DNA from: Paracentrotus lividus
Taxonomy: Eukaryota > Echinodermata > Echinoidea > Camarodonta > Echinidae
NCBI GenBank assembly: GCA_940671915.1
Contig: CALNVZ010003434.1
Coordinates: 14,455,427-14,519,426, forward strand
DNA: 64,000 nucleotides
Direction: 5' to 3'
The notes under the pieces: model-generated
The model's input: the letters and a program-made list of their open reading frames with translations, nothing else
Told to the model about the DNA's origin: nothing
The model's database searches: none
Shown here: one piece after another, positions 36,881-48,316 of the stretch
How positions within the stretch are numbered: the stretch's first letter is position 1
Layout: every line of letters begins with the position of its first letter
Made by a program: the position numbers and the translations under genes

Positions 36881-37741
36881 GCTAGTCTTTTTTTTTTATG
36901 TTTTCACTCTGACGATATAGCTAATCTGATAGCTATACTGCTTGCATGAGCATGTACAGGTTCCTATTGTCTAATGATACTGTCTTCTTGATCGTAATGA
37001 GCTAGTTTCTTTCTTTTCTTCATTTTATTTCTTTTTCAAGAGAGTGTAAATTGCCAGTATTACATAGTCAAATAGGTGATAGCACAATAATCCTGGAAAT
37101 AGGGGAGTGGGAACCGAGAACAGAAACATTTTTTTTATTCCTTTAGGTCCCCTTCTTACTTTACTGAAAGTGAAGTTTCTACAACATCAATGTTATAAGA
37201 CCAATCCATAAAAGCCACCTGTATACAGTTGACACTATCACAATTTTCCCATAGGACCTAGTACACAAAACAGCTAGAAAACAACAAATATTGTCATTTC
37301 TGCACAGCTTGCTCAATGTGTTGTTCATATAAACATGTATACAGTATTACCTACCTTCTATGTCTTCCTGAGATGGTAGTTAGGTGAGATTGCATCATGG
37401 TAACAAGACCAAGATGGGCTCTTCATGGGGCTGATGGTGATGTTAACAGCTAACCCTTCTGTAAATTATTCTGGATAATGAGCAAAAGAAAGGTGGAGTG
37501 ACATTATTGAATTTTTAAGGGTCAAATTTGGATTTTCATTTGTTAATGGTTCCAAATTAAATTGTAAATGTGTATGATGTCAATAATGTAAACAAGAATT
37601 TGCCCAACCCCGTGCTGCCAGTCTTGTAAATTGATATAAAATGTAAAATTGAATAATAAACCATCATTCACTGAATTAAATTGTCAGAATACATGTACAT
37701 GTAGGTATTGAACATCTTCCATAGGTTCATTCTTCAATATT
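36881..37741. other. Non-coding stretch
   Basis: AT-rich. No gene, structured repeat or RNA gene recognised. Confidence 0.45.
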
Positions 37742-38977
37742 CAAGTACCAGTCCCGGTGGCAGACCCCAATTATATGCTCGTAAAGTCGTAAAAGCTTTT
37801 GAATTCGTAACGGCTAAGGAAGCCGTGCGCTGAGCGTAGAGCAAAAATCGTCCAAAATCCACCTGCTTATATCTCTCTTTCTTGATCACCAAAGTTTATG
37901 ATACTTTCAGAGAACTTAAAGAATGATGATATTAAGCACCATATCAAATATCAATGAAAATGGTTGTGTATTTTTGGAAATACGAGTATATTTCTGTTTT
38001 TCGAGAGAGGTTTCATTTTTTCCCGACACAAGTCTGGGACGAAATGAAAACAAAAAAAAAGACATGATACTGTACAGTACACACCAGTCTCACTTCCTGC
38101 GCATTTTGGTGTTTGGGCAATCAGTAGTTTTGTCTAAATCTTCCTTCAAATGTTGAGTATTTCGCTGAGAAAACCCTGGAAACTGCATCTATCAACAACA
38201 AACCGCTCATTTGCGCATGCGCATTTCCGCACCTCACTTCCGGGTTTGGAAAAACACTCACCAATATCCATGAGAAACCCGCTGCGATGACCCTACTGCA
38301 AGTTTTAAGGACAGTAAACCACTATATTTTGTTATAATCCTCAATTATTTTTTCATGAATTAGTTCTATATTTGACATTTGTCATTTTCTTTGCTCGATT
38401 TCAGCGTTTTCTTGCCATTGACGGCTGGGAGAAGAGCGGAATATTTTTTCGTGGGGCTATAGCGGTCAAAATATGCCTACATCACGAACCACAGTGTGTG
38501 GGACCACGATGTAACTTGATGGAGGTTTTTTTTGAATGACTTTGATACAGATTTTTCCCGACATAACCGTGGGACAACATATTATGAAATGATATTTCGT
38601 ACAGTATTTCGATATGATATGCTTTGTATCATATCAAAGTTTCGTTCTTGGGCAATTTCAAGAAAGGTGAAAAATAATCAACTTTTTTACCGATTTCTGG
38701 GGTTTTTTCGGGGTGCTCCCGAAAAAACCTATTTTTCACAATTAATTACTGATTTCAACCATAATTAACATCATGAGAGGTTAAAATGACTCTTTCTTGT
38801 TAAATAGTCGTTGAATTTGTTTCATTTGGTGGTTTTAAAGGCGAGATATCGCAGTTCGCCCTAGACACCTTTGTAGCGGTTTTTCCGTGCAAAACTTGTT
38901 TTCCTTATGCAAATTAGGCACACCGAGCGATAGGTTTCTCCGAGTTAATTGGGGTGTGACCCCGAGACTGGTACTTG
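37742..38977. mobile_element. Non-autonomous inverted-repeat transposon (~1.24 kb)
   Basis: CAAGTACCAGTCCCGG at the left is matched by CCGAGACTGGTACTTG at the right, and the inverted match continues as CAGACCCCAATTA against TAATTGGGGTGTGACC. An internal TTTTTCCCGACA(C/T)AA motif occurs twice (about 38018 and 38552), and both copies are followed by GGGAC. No transposase frame. Target duplication not resolved. Confidence 0.75.
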
Positions 38978-41966
38978 TTTATTTCAGGGAAGAATTTTGA
39001 AGCATAAAACTATTATTTGACTTATAGTTACATTGTTGTCATTAAGAATGTATTTAAAATATGTAGGGAATTGCCAGTTTTCTTTTCCCAAAAAATACAG
39101 TACATAAAAATAGCAATATTCTTGAGATTGTCATGGGTAACTTTGGCCAATACATTCATTTAGTTTTTATCTATTTTCCTAAGGTCATAAATATACATCA
39201 CCCACCTCGACCACCATCCCCTTGTGATGTTCGGTGGTGGTACTGGTATCGGACTTCATCAATGGAAGACGACCGACTAACTGGTACGTGATGATGCCAC
39301 AGCCAGCCCTTTGGGGGAATTGCTCTGAATAATAAGTGAGAACAGATGGGATAGCAAATTTTAGAGCTGTAAAAATGATGAATATGAAATGATCGAGACT
39401 TGTTTCGCTGTTGCATACACTGAATATATTACAATGGCTGTTGAGAGCCAGAAAGGTGTTAAATATTTAAATGTTTCTAGTGCCTTTTTAGCTCTGATAA
39501 GCAGGGATATCACCCATAATATACAAGTAAAATTATTTTGAGAGAAATAAGAATAAGTCTTATGCTTTCCTTTCTGAGTGTAGATTTTGAATTTAAAAAA
39601 ATGTATTTGTGTAATGCATGAATGGAGAAAAAAGAATTTAAAAAATAGGATGTTTACTATTAATGCAGCAAAACACAAAATTTCATTCACATTTTTTTAC
39701 TTCAGATGTTAGGGGGTAACATTTAAAAAAGAAAAGAAAATACAATGCCAACCATTAGCAAAGTTCTATGTATGTCAGAGAAAGAAATAATTATATGACA
39801 CAATAATAAGATAGAGGAATTAAAAAGGTCCTTGACATCTTATTTTAAAAACACAATGTTTGGCCAAGTCTGCAATGGCAATAAGTCTCTAAAAAGAATC
39901 CTTAGGGTAATTGTCCTTACATAAAGAATACAGATGATATGATATAAATTAAGACTGCACCAGATGACATGTAATGAAAATTGCCTCAGAAGAAAGGCTG
40001 TGTGCAAAAGAAAACTGACAGATGAACAAAAGGAAATAAAGAGGGCAGGTGTAAATCAGGAAAGAACAAAATATCTTTGAATTTTCTTCTTTGGGGGCAA
40101 GGAAACATCATTATCTACATAAACATTGCCTTTTGAAAAAGTAATTTACCAATCATTCATTTGTGCAAGAGAGTGGCAATCTCATGGCCAGGGGACAAAG
40201 GAAATTGCTTTCTAAGTGGAGATCAATCGATCAATACAAAAAAATAAAATAATGAGCTATCAGCAATACTTTCTCCTATAGCTTGTGGTTTGGGTCTCTT
40301 TTGATGAATGAACCTAGTGATATTAGGTTTGTACACAAACTATACTGCATTTGATGATTTTAAAAAACACACAAAATCCAATGAAAACCATGAGGAATAA
40401 AGGGGAAGGCATTTCCATCAACAGTAAAACTAGATACATGTAATCAAGAAAAACTAACACTGCCATAAATGATGCAACCTTCCTCGTAAACATAGCACCG
40501 TTCTGCCATTCACATTGTCAAAGTAATCAAGTGTTTCTGTAATTAACATCCATGCACTAATCAAGCATCATAAAAATTAGGCCTTTGCAATAAAACAGAC
40601 TGTAAATCACTTCCATGAACACAATTTCAGGAAAATAATTAAAACATCATGAACATTAAGAACATCTTACAATTAAAATGTCATAAAATTTTAAGAACAT
40701 CCACTGATTAAACATCATAAAAACATTATGAACATCCAGTAATGAATATAATGTGCATGCACCAAGCAGATTATGTTGTTTTTACTTTTTTAATTCATTG
40801 GAATAATTTGTGTCTCGTCAATTGAATATGGAGAGTCATTTATGTCACATGAAGTTATATGAAGTCGTCAAAAAAGAATCATAAAGTATACCCCTCCACC
40901 TTTTCGACTGATATCAAAGACATTGATATCAGACATTTAATGTGTATTTCTTTAAAAAAAATTTAATTGTCAAGACAGTGGGGTAAAACAGATCATTTTT
41001 GTGAACAATTAGAAAAATGCTAATTACAAACAGGATGAACCCTAAAATGCAAATGCCTTGAAACTGAATAATTAATTTTTTTCAAAGAACTTGAAACTGA
41101 ATAATTAACAAGCTCAAAATGAAGACATATAAGTTGGCCACACATAAATGACTGAGATCACAGTTTTGTAAGTTTTCTTGTTGATTAATGGGTACAAGTA
41201 GCTCATTAATCACAAACATTTATGTCATATCTGGAGAAAACATGCTTCTCTACTTTTCAACCTTGAAACTTAATCATTGAGGGGTTTCTTGTTCACCTCC
41301 AAAACAATTAATTAATCACCAAATGTTGTCCATCAATAATATGACAACTAAATTTAAATAATGAAATAAAATGACTACCTTTTCAAAACCTTTGTCTTGA
41401 TTATGGAGAGGAAAATAATGAGCACAATGTGAATACCTACAACATAAGGGCAGGTAAAACTGCCAACAATTTGTAGTTTGACTCAATTATTTTTAATCTA
41501 GGGCCCTAAATGAATATCAGTTCATGACCAGAAAAGAAAAGATAGTTGCCAATTCTTTAATCAAACACTTATTTGATGAGGAAAGCTCTATTACATTCAT
41601 TAATAAATGTGTCTTGTAGGCTTCTTTTAAGGATGTTCAGCAAGTTCTATCAAGTAATCATTGTCATCAGTAATTATGTTTTCAACATGACAAAAGACCT
41701 CTGATGACATCCTGATGATGATATCAATGATGATGTGATGTATCCAGCTGTTACATACCGTGCAGATGCATGTAGACTAGCAATTATCATCATTGTACAG
41801 CGACTGTCAAAAGCATGTTCTGTGGTTGACAGCAAGTTGGCAATAGAGGATATGAAGGTGTTGCTCCCAATACACAGGCTGCCATTCAATCAGAGTTTGT
41901 TTTACATAAGTTTATTTTGTCCCTTTTCAATTTTCGATTAAACGGTAATTAAATTAATAGATTTAA
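38978..41966. other. Repeat-poor non-coding stretch
   Basis: No gene supported over 3 kb. Minor internal echoes only: AACATCATGAACATTAAGAA-type ~45-bp units near 40640-40740, and CTTGAAACTGAATAATTAA twice near 41058-41108. Confidence 0.5.
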
Positions 41967-42212
41967 TGGGGAGGGTCCACGAGTCCTTGATCCCACGAGT
42001 CCTTGGTCCCACGAGGCCGAGTATTTTCCCATGAGTCCTCGGTCCTATGAGGCCGATTTTTCTCATATAATATTTTTTTTAAATCAGGATATGAGAAAAA
42101 TCGGCCTCGTGGGACCGAGGACTCGTGGGAAAAATACTCGGCCTTGTGGGATCGAGGACTCGTGGGAAAATACTCGGCCTCGTGGGACCGAGGACTCGTG
42201 GGAAGACCCCGA
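41967..42212. repeat. Foldback of tandem CCCACGAGTCC units
   Basis: The left half has units of the form TCCCACGAGTCCTTGG / CACGAGGCCGAGTATTTTC. After a TATAATATTTTTTTTAAATC loop, the right half carries three complementary units (CTCGTGGGACCGAGGACTCG-type). The halves would pair into a long stem, so this is an inverted array of a ~40-bp minisatellite. Confidence 0.8.
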
Positions 42213-43780
42213 TTTAATAATCTTCAAACAATATTTTATAACAAGAAGTTTCTTAAGTTGATGAAACAACATCATTTCATCCCAATTAAAGTTTATGTGA
42301 GAAACAAGACTCATAAAAATTCATTTTCACTTGAAAACTACAACTTTTAGAGTTAAATGAAGCTGTCTGTCTCAAAAATTGTCTCCAGCATCAAAAACAT
42401 AGATTTCCATTTGAACTCTGGGGCTTTACATTTCAGAAAAGTGCCTCGACATATGATAAAAAGAGGCTAAATTAATTTCCCAAGTATCATATTTGAACGG
42501 GAAGCATCAAAATATGGTTAATAGTTTTCCAATCTCCAGGAAAAGATCATATTCACACTGATCTGACTTTATAAGAATCAGCAGGATCACAGGGCATCTG
42601 GGGAAGTGGGTCAGAGATTTCCCCTTCTCTAATCTGAAGTCTTTATGAGAGTGTAATTCTGAAAGGCCCTAAATCCACTTTTTATAAAAAAAAAAATTAA
42701 GTTATTAAAATCATGTTGTTCACGTACATGTAGGTGTGTAACTTTTTGACCAAAAGTATTAACCTAGACCTCAAAGAGCAATTAGCAAAATACACCTTAT
42801 TATATCACTTTTCCATAGATGATTAAACTTTGGTAAACTAATATTTTTTTCTCTCTCTCTCTCTCTCTGAAGTTTCAAAGGTGGATTTAGGGCCTTTTGC
42901 AAGCAAACTTTATACATGTACATATATATGTACACACATGGTTTGGTGGGAGCCAAAATACATACAGGGCTATTCCACAGTGAAACAAAATGTGCTAATG
43001 TTCCAAATTTACATCAGATTCTTAGAGATGAAACTGATCAGGTCTTGAATAGAAAGGTTTAATCACAAAAGGGGATGTTACCATTGACTAGCCCTTAAGT
43101 CTCAATTTTCAAACAACATCCTTCTAGCTCAAAATTATTAATTATACTCTTCCTGTGAATGTTAGATTACAATCTGGATCTAAGAATTTTGTTTTAATTC
43201 AGAATTCTGAAGAAAGCAGGAACAGACAAGTAACGATTCATTTAACCATTTTTTTCACATGTTTCTGAAAATTCAGTTAATACATGGACGAAAGTGCTGC
43301 AAAAAGTGTCATTCAGGCACTTTTATCTCTGTCATTAAAACATTTTCAAATCTTGCAACTACATGTTTCCCAAGGAAAAAATAGTTTGATATCTAGTAGG
43401 TATCAGACTTTTTTCCTCCTGAACTAAATAATGTTATGGATCTCAAATGAAACCCTCATTTTATTCACCATTTTTATTTATAAAGAGTGGGAGTGGGATA
43501 GGGAGAGGGAGTGAAAGAGATTTTAACAACTATACTTCTCCATAGGATCAGACAAAAAATTGGGGATTCCTCATCTATCCCCACCCCCACCTCCTTACAA
43601 ACACACCTTCCCACTGTCTACACTATGTATTTTTTAATTATTATTATTGATGTTTAGTTCCTTATTTATCACTGCATTGCTGATCTTGACATTTACCTAC
43701 AATGTAGGTCCTAAATCAACCAATGAATTGATTTTCATCAAACAACTTAGAAATATGAACAGATACTAACCCTGATCAAT
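42213..43780. other. Non-coding stretch
   Basis: No gene supported. A short (CT)n run lies at 42850-42868. Confidence 0.5.
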
Positions 43781-43949
43781 ATATCGTCTGTTGGGAGCCA
43801 TAAGGGCGTTATTGCATCTTATAGATGTTCCGTTGAGAGCCATAAGGGCGCAATTACTGTACAAAGTCAATGGTAATAGCGCCCTTCTGGCTCCAAACGG
43901 AACATCCTTGATCTGCAATAGCGCCCTTCTGGCTCCAAGCCGACGATAT
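43781..43949. mobile_element. Foldback element with reiterated arms (169 bp)
   Basis: ATATCGTCTGTTGGGAGCCA at the left pairs with TGGCTCCAAGCCGACGATAT at the right. Each arm contains the GAGCCATAAGGGCG motif twice, so the hairpin is both tandem and inverted. It is non-coding. Confidence 0.8.
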
Positions 43950-44056
43950 CACCCATGAGTAAGAGCCAAAAAGTCCCTAACTCATTCATCTCTGCATAAA
44001 AAAAATTATACTGACTAATATCCTTCTAGCTCGAACTTTGCAGTTAAATCCTTTAA

Positions 44057-47000
44057 GGCCAATTAAAAATGATTCCTAGTTTCTCGTCCCCGCCCGCTTC
44101 CTTTTTTACGGCCGCCTCCTTTTTTTTGATATTTGATATTTTTTTTAAAAAAGAAGAAAAGATGCAATTAAACAAGGGTAAAAACTGCATTTCATGTTTG
44201 TGTATTTCCTTGAAGCCTTTTTGCTACAAAATACCGTAATTAACGGTGTATAAGCCGCACCCACCTTTTTGCCGTCGGCGAAAAGTCAAAAGTTGGGGGT
44301 GAAAATTATCATTTATCTGAAGAACTCGCATCCAATAATGTACCGAAATATATCCTTCATGAGATTAAGACGGGGCGGGTGCAATTGGGAAAGCAATTAT
44401 TTAGTTATGGAATGATAATGGAATGATTTAGATGCGAAAATTATTATTTATCGGCAGAACTTGACGTCGATAATGTTTCGAAATATTACCTTCATGAAAT
44501 AAAATCGGAGCGGGTACAATTACGTAATAAATTATTTAGTTATGGAATGAAAACGTCACGTTTTAAGGAGGAAAATTATTATTTATCGGACAGAATTTGA
44601 CGTCGATAATGTTTGGAAATAAATCCTCCATGAAATAAAGTCGGAGCAGGTACAATTACGTAATTAATTATTAAGTTATGGAATGGAAACGTCCCGTTTT
44701 AAGTAGCGAAAATTATTATTTATCGGCAGAACTTGACGTCGATAATGTTTCGAAATTAATCCTTCATGAATAAAGTCGGAGCGGGTACAATTACGTAATT
44801 AATTATTATGTTATGGAATGAACGTCCGTTTTAAGTAGCGAAAATTATTTTTTATCGGCAGAATTTGACGTCGTAATGTTTGGAAATAAATCCTCCATGA
44901 AATAAAGTCGGAAGCGGGTACAATTACGTAATTAATTATTAAGTTATGGAATGGAAACGTCCCGTTTCAAGCAGCGAAAATTATTATTTATCGGCAGAAC
45001 TTGACGCCGATAATGTTTCGAAATAATTCCTTCATGAAAATAAAATCGGAGCGGGTAAAATTACGTAATAAATTATTAAGTTATGGAATGAAAACGTCCC
45101 GTTTAAAGTAGCGAAAATATTATTTATCGCAGAATTTGACGTCGATAATGTTTGGAAATAAATCCTCCATGAAATAAAGTCGGAGCGGGTACAATTACGT
45201 AATTAATTATTAAGTTATTGGAATGGAAACGTCCCGTTTTAAGTAGCGAAAATTATTATTTATCAGAAGAACTTGACGTCGATAATGTTTCGAAATTAAT
45301 CCTTCATGGAATAAAGTCGGAGCGGGTACAATTACGTAATTAATTATTTAGTTATGGAATGAAAACGTCCCGTTTTAAGTAGCGAAAATTATTATTCATC
45401 GGCAGAATTTGACGTCGATAATGTTTGGAAATAAAATCCTCCATGAAATAAGTCGGAGCGGTACAATTACGTAATTAATTATTAAGTTATGGAATGGAAA
45501 CGTCCCGTTTAAGTATGCGAAAATTATTATTTTATCGCAGAACTTGACGTATAATGTTCGGAAATAAATCCTCCATGAAATATAAGTCGGAGCAGGTACA
45601 ATTACGTATTAATATTTATTATGGAATGAAAACGTCCGTTTTAAGTAGCGAAATTATTATTTATCGGCGAATTTGACGTCGATAATGTTTGGAAATAAAT
45701 CCTCCATGAAATAAAGTCGAGGCGGGTACAATTACGTAATTAATTATTAAGTTATTGGAATGGAAACGTCCCGTTTTAAAGTAGCGAAAATTATTATTTA
45801 TCAGAAAACTTGACGTCGATAATGTTTCGAAATTAATCCTTCATGGAATAAAGTCGAGCGGGTACAATTACGTAATTAATTATTTAGTTATGGAATGAAA
45901 ACGTCCGTTTTAAGTAGCGAAATTATTATTTATCGCGCAGAATTTGACGTCGATAATGTTTGGAATAAATCCTCCATGAAATAAAGTCGGAGCGGGTACA
46001 ATTACGTAATATATAATTATTAGTTATGGACATGGAAACGTACCCGTTTTAAGTAGCGAAAATTATTATTTATCGGCAGACAATTGACGTCGATAATGTT
46101 CGGAAATAAATCCTCCATGAATATAAGTCGGAGCAGGTGCAATTACGTATTAATTATTATAGTTATGGAATGAGAAACGTCCCGTTTTAAAGTAGCGAAA
46201 ATTAATTATTTATCGCAGACATTTGACGTCCGCATAATGTTTGGAAATAAATCCTCCATGAAATGAAAGTCGGAGCGGGTACAATTACGTAATTAAATTA
46301 TTAAGTTATGGAATGGAAACGTCCCTTTTAAGTAGCGAAAATTATTATTTATCAGAAGAACTTGACGTCGGATAATGTTTCGAAAATTAATCCTTCATGG
46401 AATAAAGTCGAGCGGGTAGCAATTTACGTAATTAATTATTTAGTTATGGAATGGAAACGTCGTTTTAAAGTAGCGAAAATTATTATTTATCGCAGAACTT
46501 GACGTCGATAATGTTTTCGGAAATTAATCCTTCATGGAATAAGTCGGAGCGGGTAAATCAAGCATAATTATTTAGTTATGGAATGAAACACGTCCGTTTT
46601 AAGTAGCGAAAATTATTATTTATCGCAAGAACTTGACGTCGATAATGTTCGGAAATAAATCCTCATGAAATAAAGTCGGAGCGGGTACAATTACGTAATT
46701 AATTATTAAGTTATGGAATGGAAACGTCCCGTTTTAAGTAGCGAAAATTATTATTTATCAGAAGAATTGACGTCGATAATGTTTCGAAATTAATCCTTCA
46801 TGGAATAAAGTCGGAGCGGGTACAATTCCATAATTCTTTATTTAGTTATGGAATGAAATTTTCCCGTTTTAAGCAGCGAAAATTATTATTTATCGGCAGA
46901 ACTTGACGCCGATATTGTTTCGAAATAATTCCTTCATGAAATAAAATCGGAGCAGGTACAATTACGTAATTAATAATTAAGTTATGGAATGGAAACGTTC

Positions 47001-48313
47001 CGTTTTAAGTAGCGAAAATTATTATTTATCGGCAGATTGACGGTCGATAATGTTTCGAAATTAAATCCTTCATGGAATAAAGTCGGAGCGGGTACAATTA
47101 CGTAATTAATTATTTAGTTATGGAATGGAAACGTCCCGTTTTAAGTAGCGAAAATTATTATTTATCGGACAGAATTTGACGTCGATAATGTTTCGAAATT
47201 AATCCTTCATGGAATAAAGTCGGAGCAGGTACAATTCCATAATTCTTTATTTAGTTTATGGAATGAAATTTTCCCGTTTTTAGTAGCGAAAATTATTATT
47301 TATCGACACGAACTTTACGTCGATAATGTTTCGAAATAAATCCTTCATTAAATAGTCGGAGAGGGTACAATTACATAATTAATTATTTAGTTTTGGAATG
47401 AAAACGTCCCGTTTTTAGTAGCGAAAATTATTATTTATCGGCAGAACTTATAGTCGATAATGTTTGCAAAAGAAATCCTTCGTGTTTCCCTACCAAATTA
47501 TTAACGGCTGTTCCCCTGCGTGCATATAAAATATCATCAAAAACATGACGGTTACATTGACACACCACATGACACAAAATTGGTATATGTGACTTACCAT
47601 GACACACATAGGGGTCAGTTTTTTTGACGGACCTTTGTGTCTTTGACGGTATACTATACGTCACAAGATCAGGGGACTTTGACGCAACTTTGACGGACTA
47701 CTCCCGGGGGTCAAGACGTGGTCTTACAAATGAACAGCTGCATTAGAATGAAATACTTTATTAATTGTCGATTAATTTCTTAATTATCTTTTAATTAATA
47801 ATTTAAAAAAAATTTTAATTTTTTAAATGTTTTATATTTTGCTAGGTCCTATATTTTAGTGTGCGGTTATAAACGGGTGCGGTCATTATCAGATCTCGGA
47901 ATTTACTGGGTAGTTTTGGCTTTTTGTACTGACAATATATACACACGCAAATAAATGAAACACAAGTAACTCCGAGTAAACTTAATTCAAATAAACTAGT
48001 ATTTTTATTTATTTTTTTTGTTAAAATATGTAGGCCCTATTCATTTTATTTAATAATATAAAAATTTACAAGTTTCTCATTAATCAATAACAATGTAGAA
48101 ATCTGTATAGCATAATTGAAATTTGAATATTGTGAAATGTACCCCATTTGGGACATTAACGAATCAAATTTCATGAATCAAGAAGTCGCTATATAGATTT
48201 GTACGCGCGGCGGCCATCTTGGAAAAAATATCAAATATCAAATAATAAGCCACCCCTCCTCCTCATTTTCGAAAAATCCGGACGAGAAACTAGGAATCAT
48301 TTTTTAATTGGCC
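44057..48313. mobile_element. Probable non-autonomous PIF/Harbinger-type element carrying a satellite (4.26 kb)
   Basis: Termini GGCCAATTAAAAATGATTCC and GGAATCATTTTTTAATTGGCC are inverted, and the match continues through TAGTTTCTCGTCC / GGACGAGAAACTA, about 35 bp in total. TAA flanks both sides (44054-44056, 48314-48316), which fits the 3-bp TWA target duplication known for PIF/Harbinger. Both ends also carry a TTTGATATTTGATATT-like subterminal block and TATAAGCCGCACC / GTGCGGTTATAAA sequence. The interior is mainly a tandem satellite (44300-47480), followed by ~800 bp of unique sequence with repeated TTTGACGG. No transposase or DNA-binding protein is encoded. Confidence 0.6.
44300..47480. 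repeat. ~136-bp satellite array, about 24 units
   Basis: The unit runs through GGAATGAAAACGTCCCG, TTTTAAGTAGCGAAAATTAT, TTGACGTCGATAATGTTT, AATCCTCCATGAAATAAAG and GGAGCGGGTACAATTACG. Spacing is 133-138 bp. Two main variants occur: A (GAACTTGACG...TTTCGAAAT...CTTCATG) and B (GAATTTGACG...TTTGGAAAT...CTCCATG). They alternate in the first part, and from about 45127 a four-unit pattern repeats at about 540 bp. Edge units at both ends are more diverged. Many single-base indels between units could be real or sequencing error. Confidence 0.9.
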
Positions 48314-48316
48314 TAA

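Noticed and set aside
44300..47480. CRISPR-like array
   Set aside because: The repeats are contiguous ~136-bp units with no unique spacers, in a eukaryotic setting; this is a satellite.
47431..47664. 77-codon minus-strand frame at the end of the satellite
   Set aside because: It starts in unique Harbinger-type filler and runs into satellite sequence; no domain seen.
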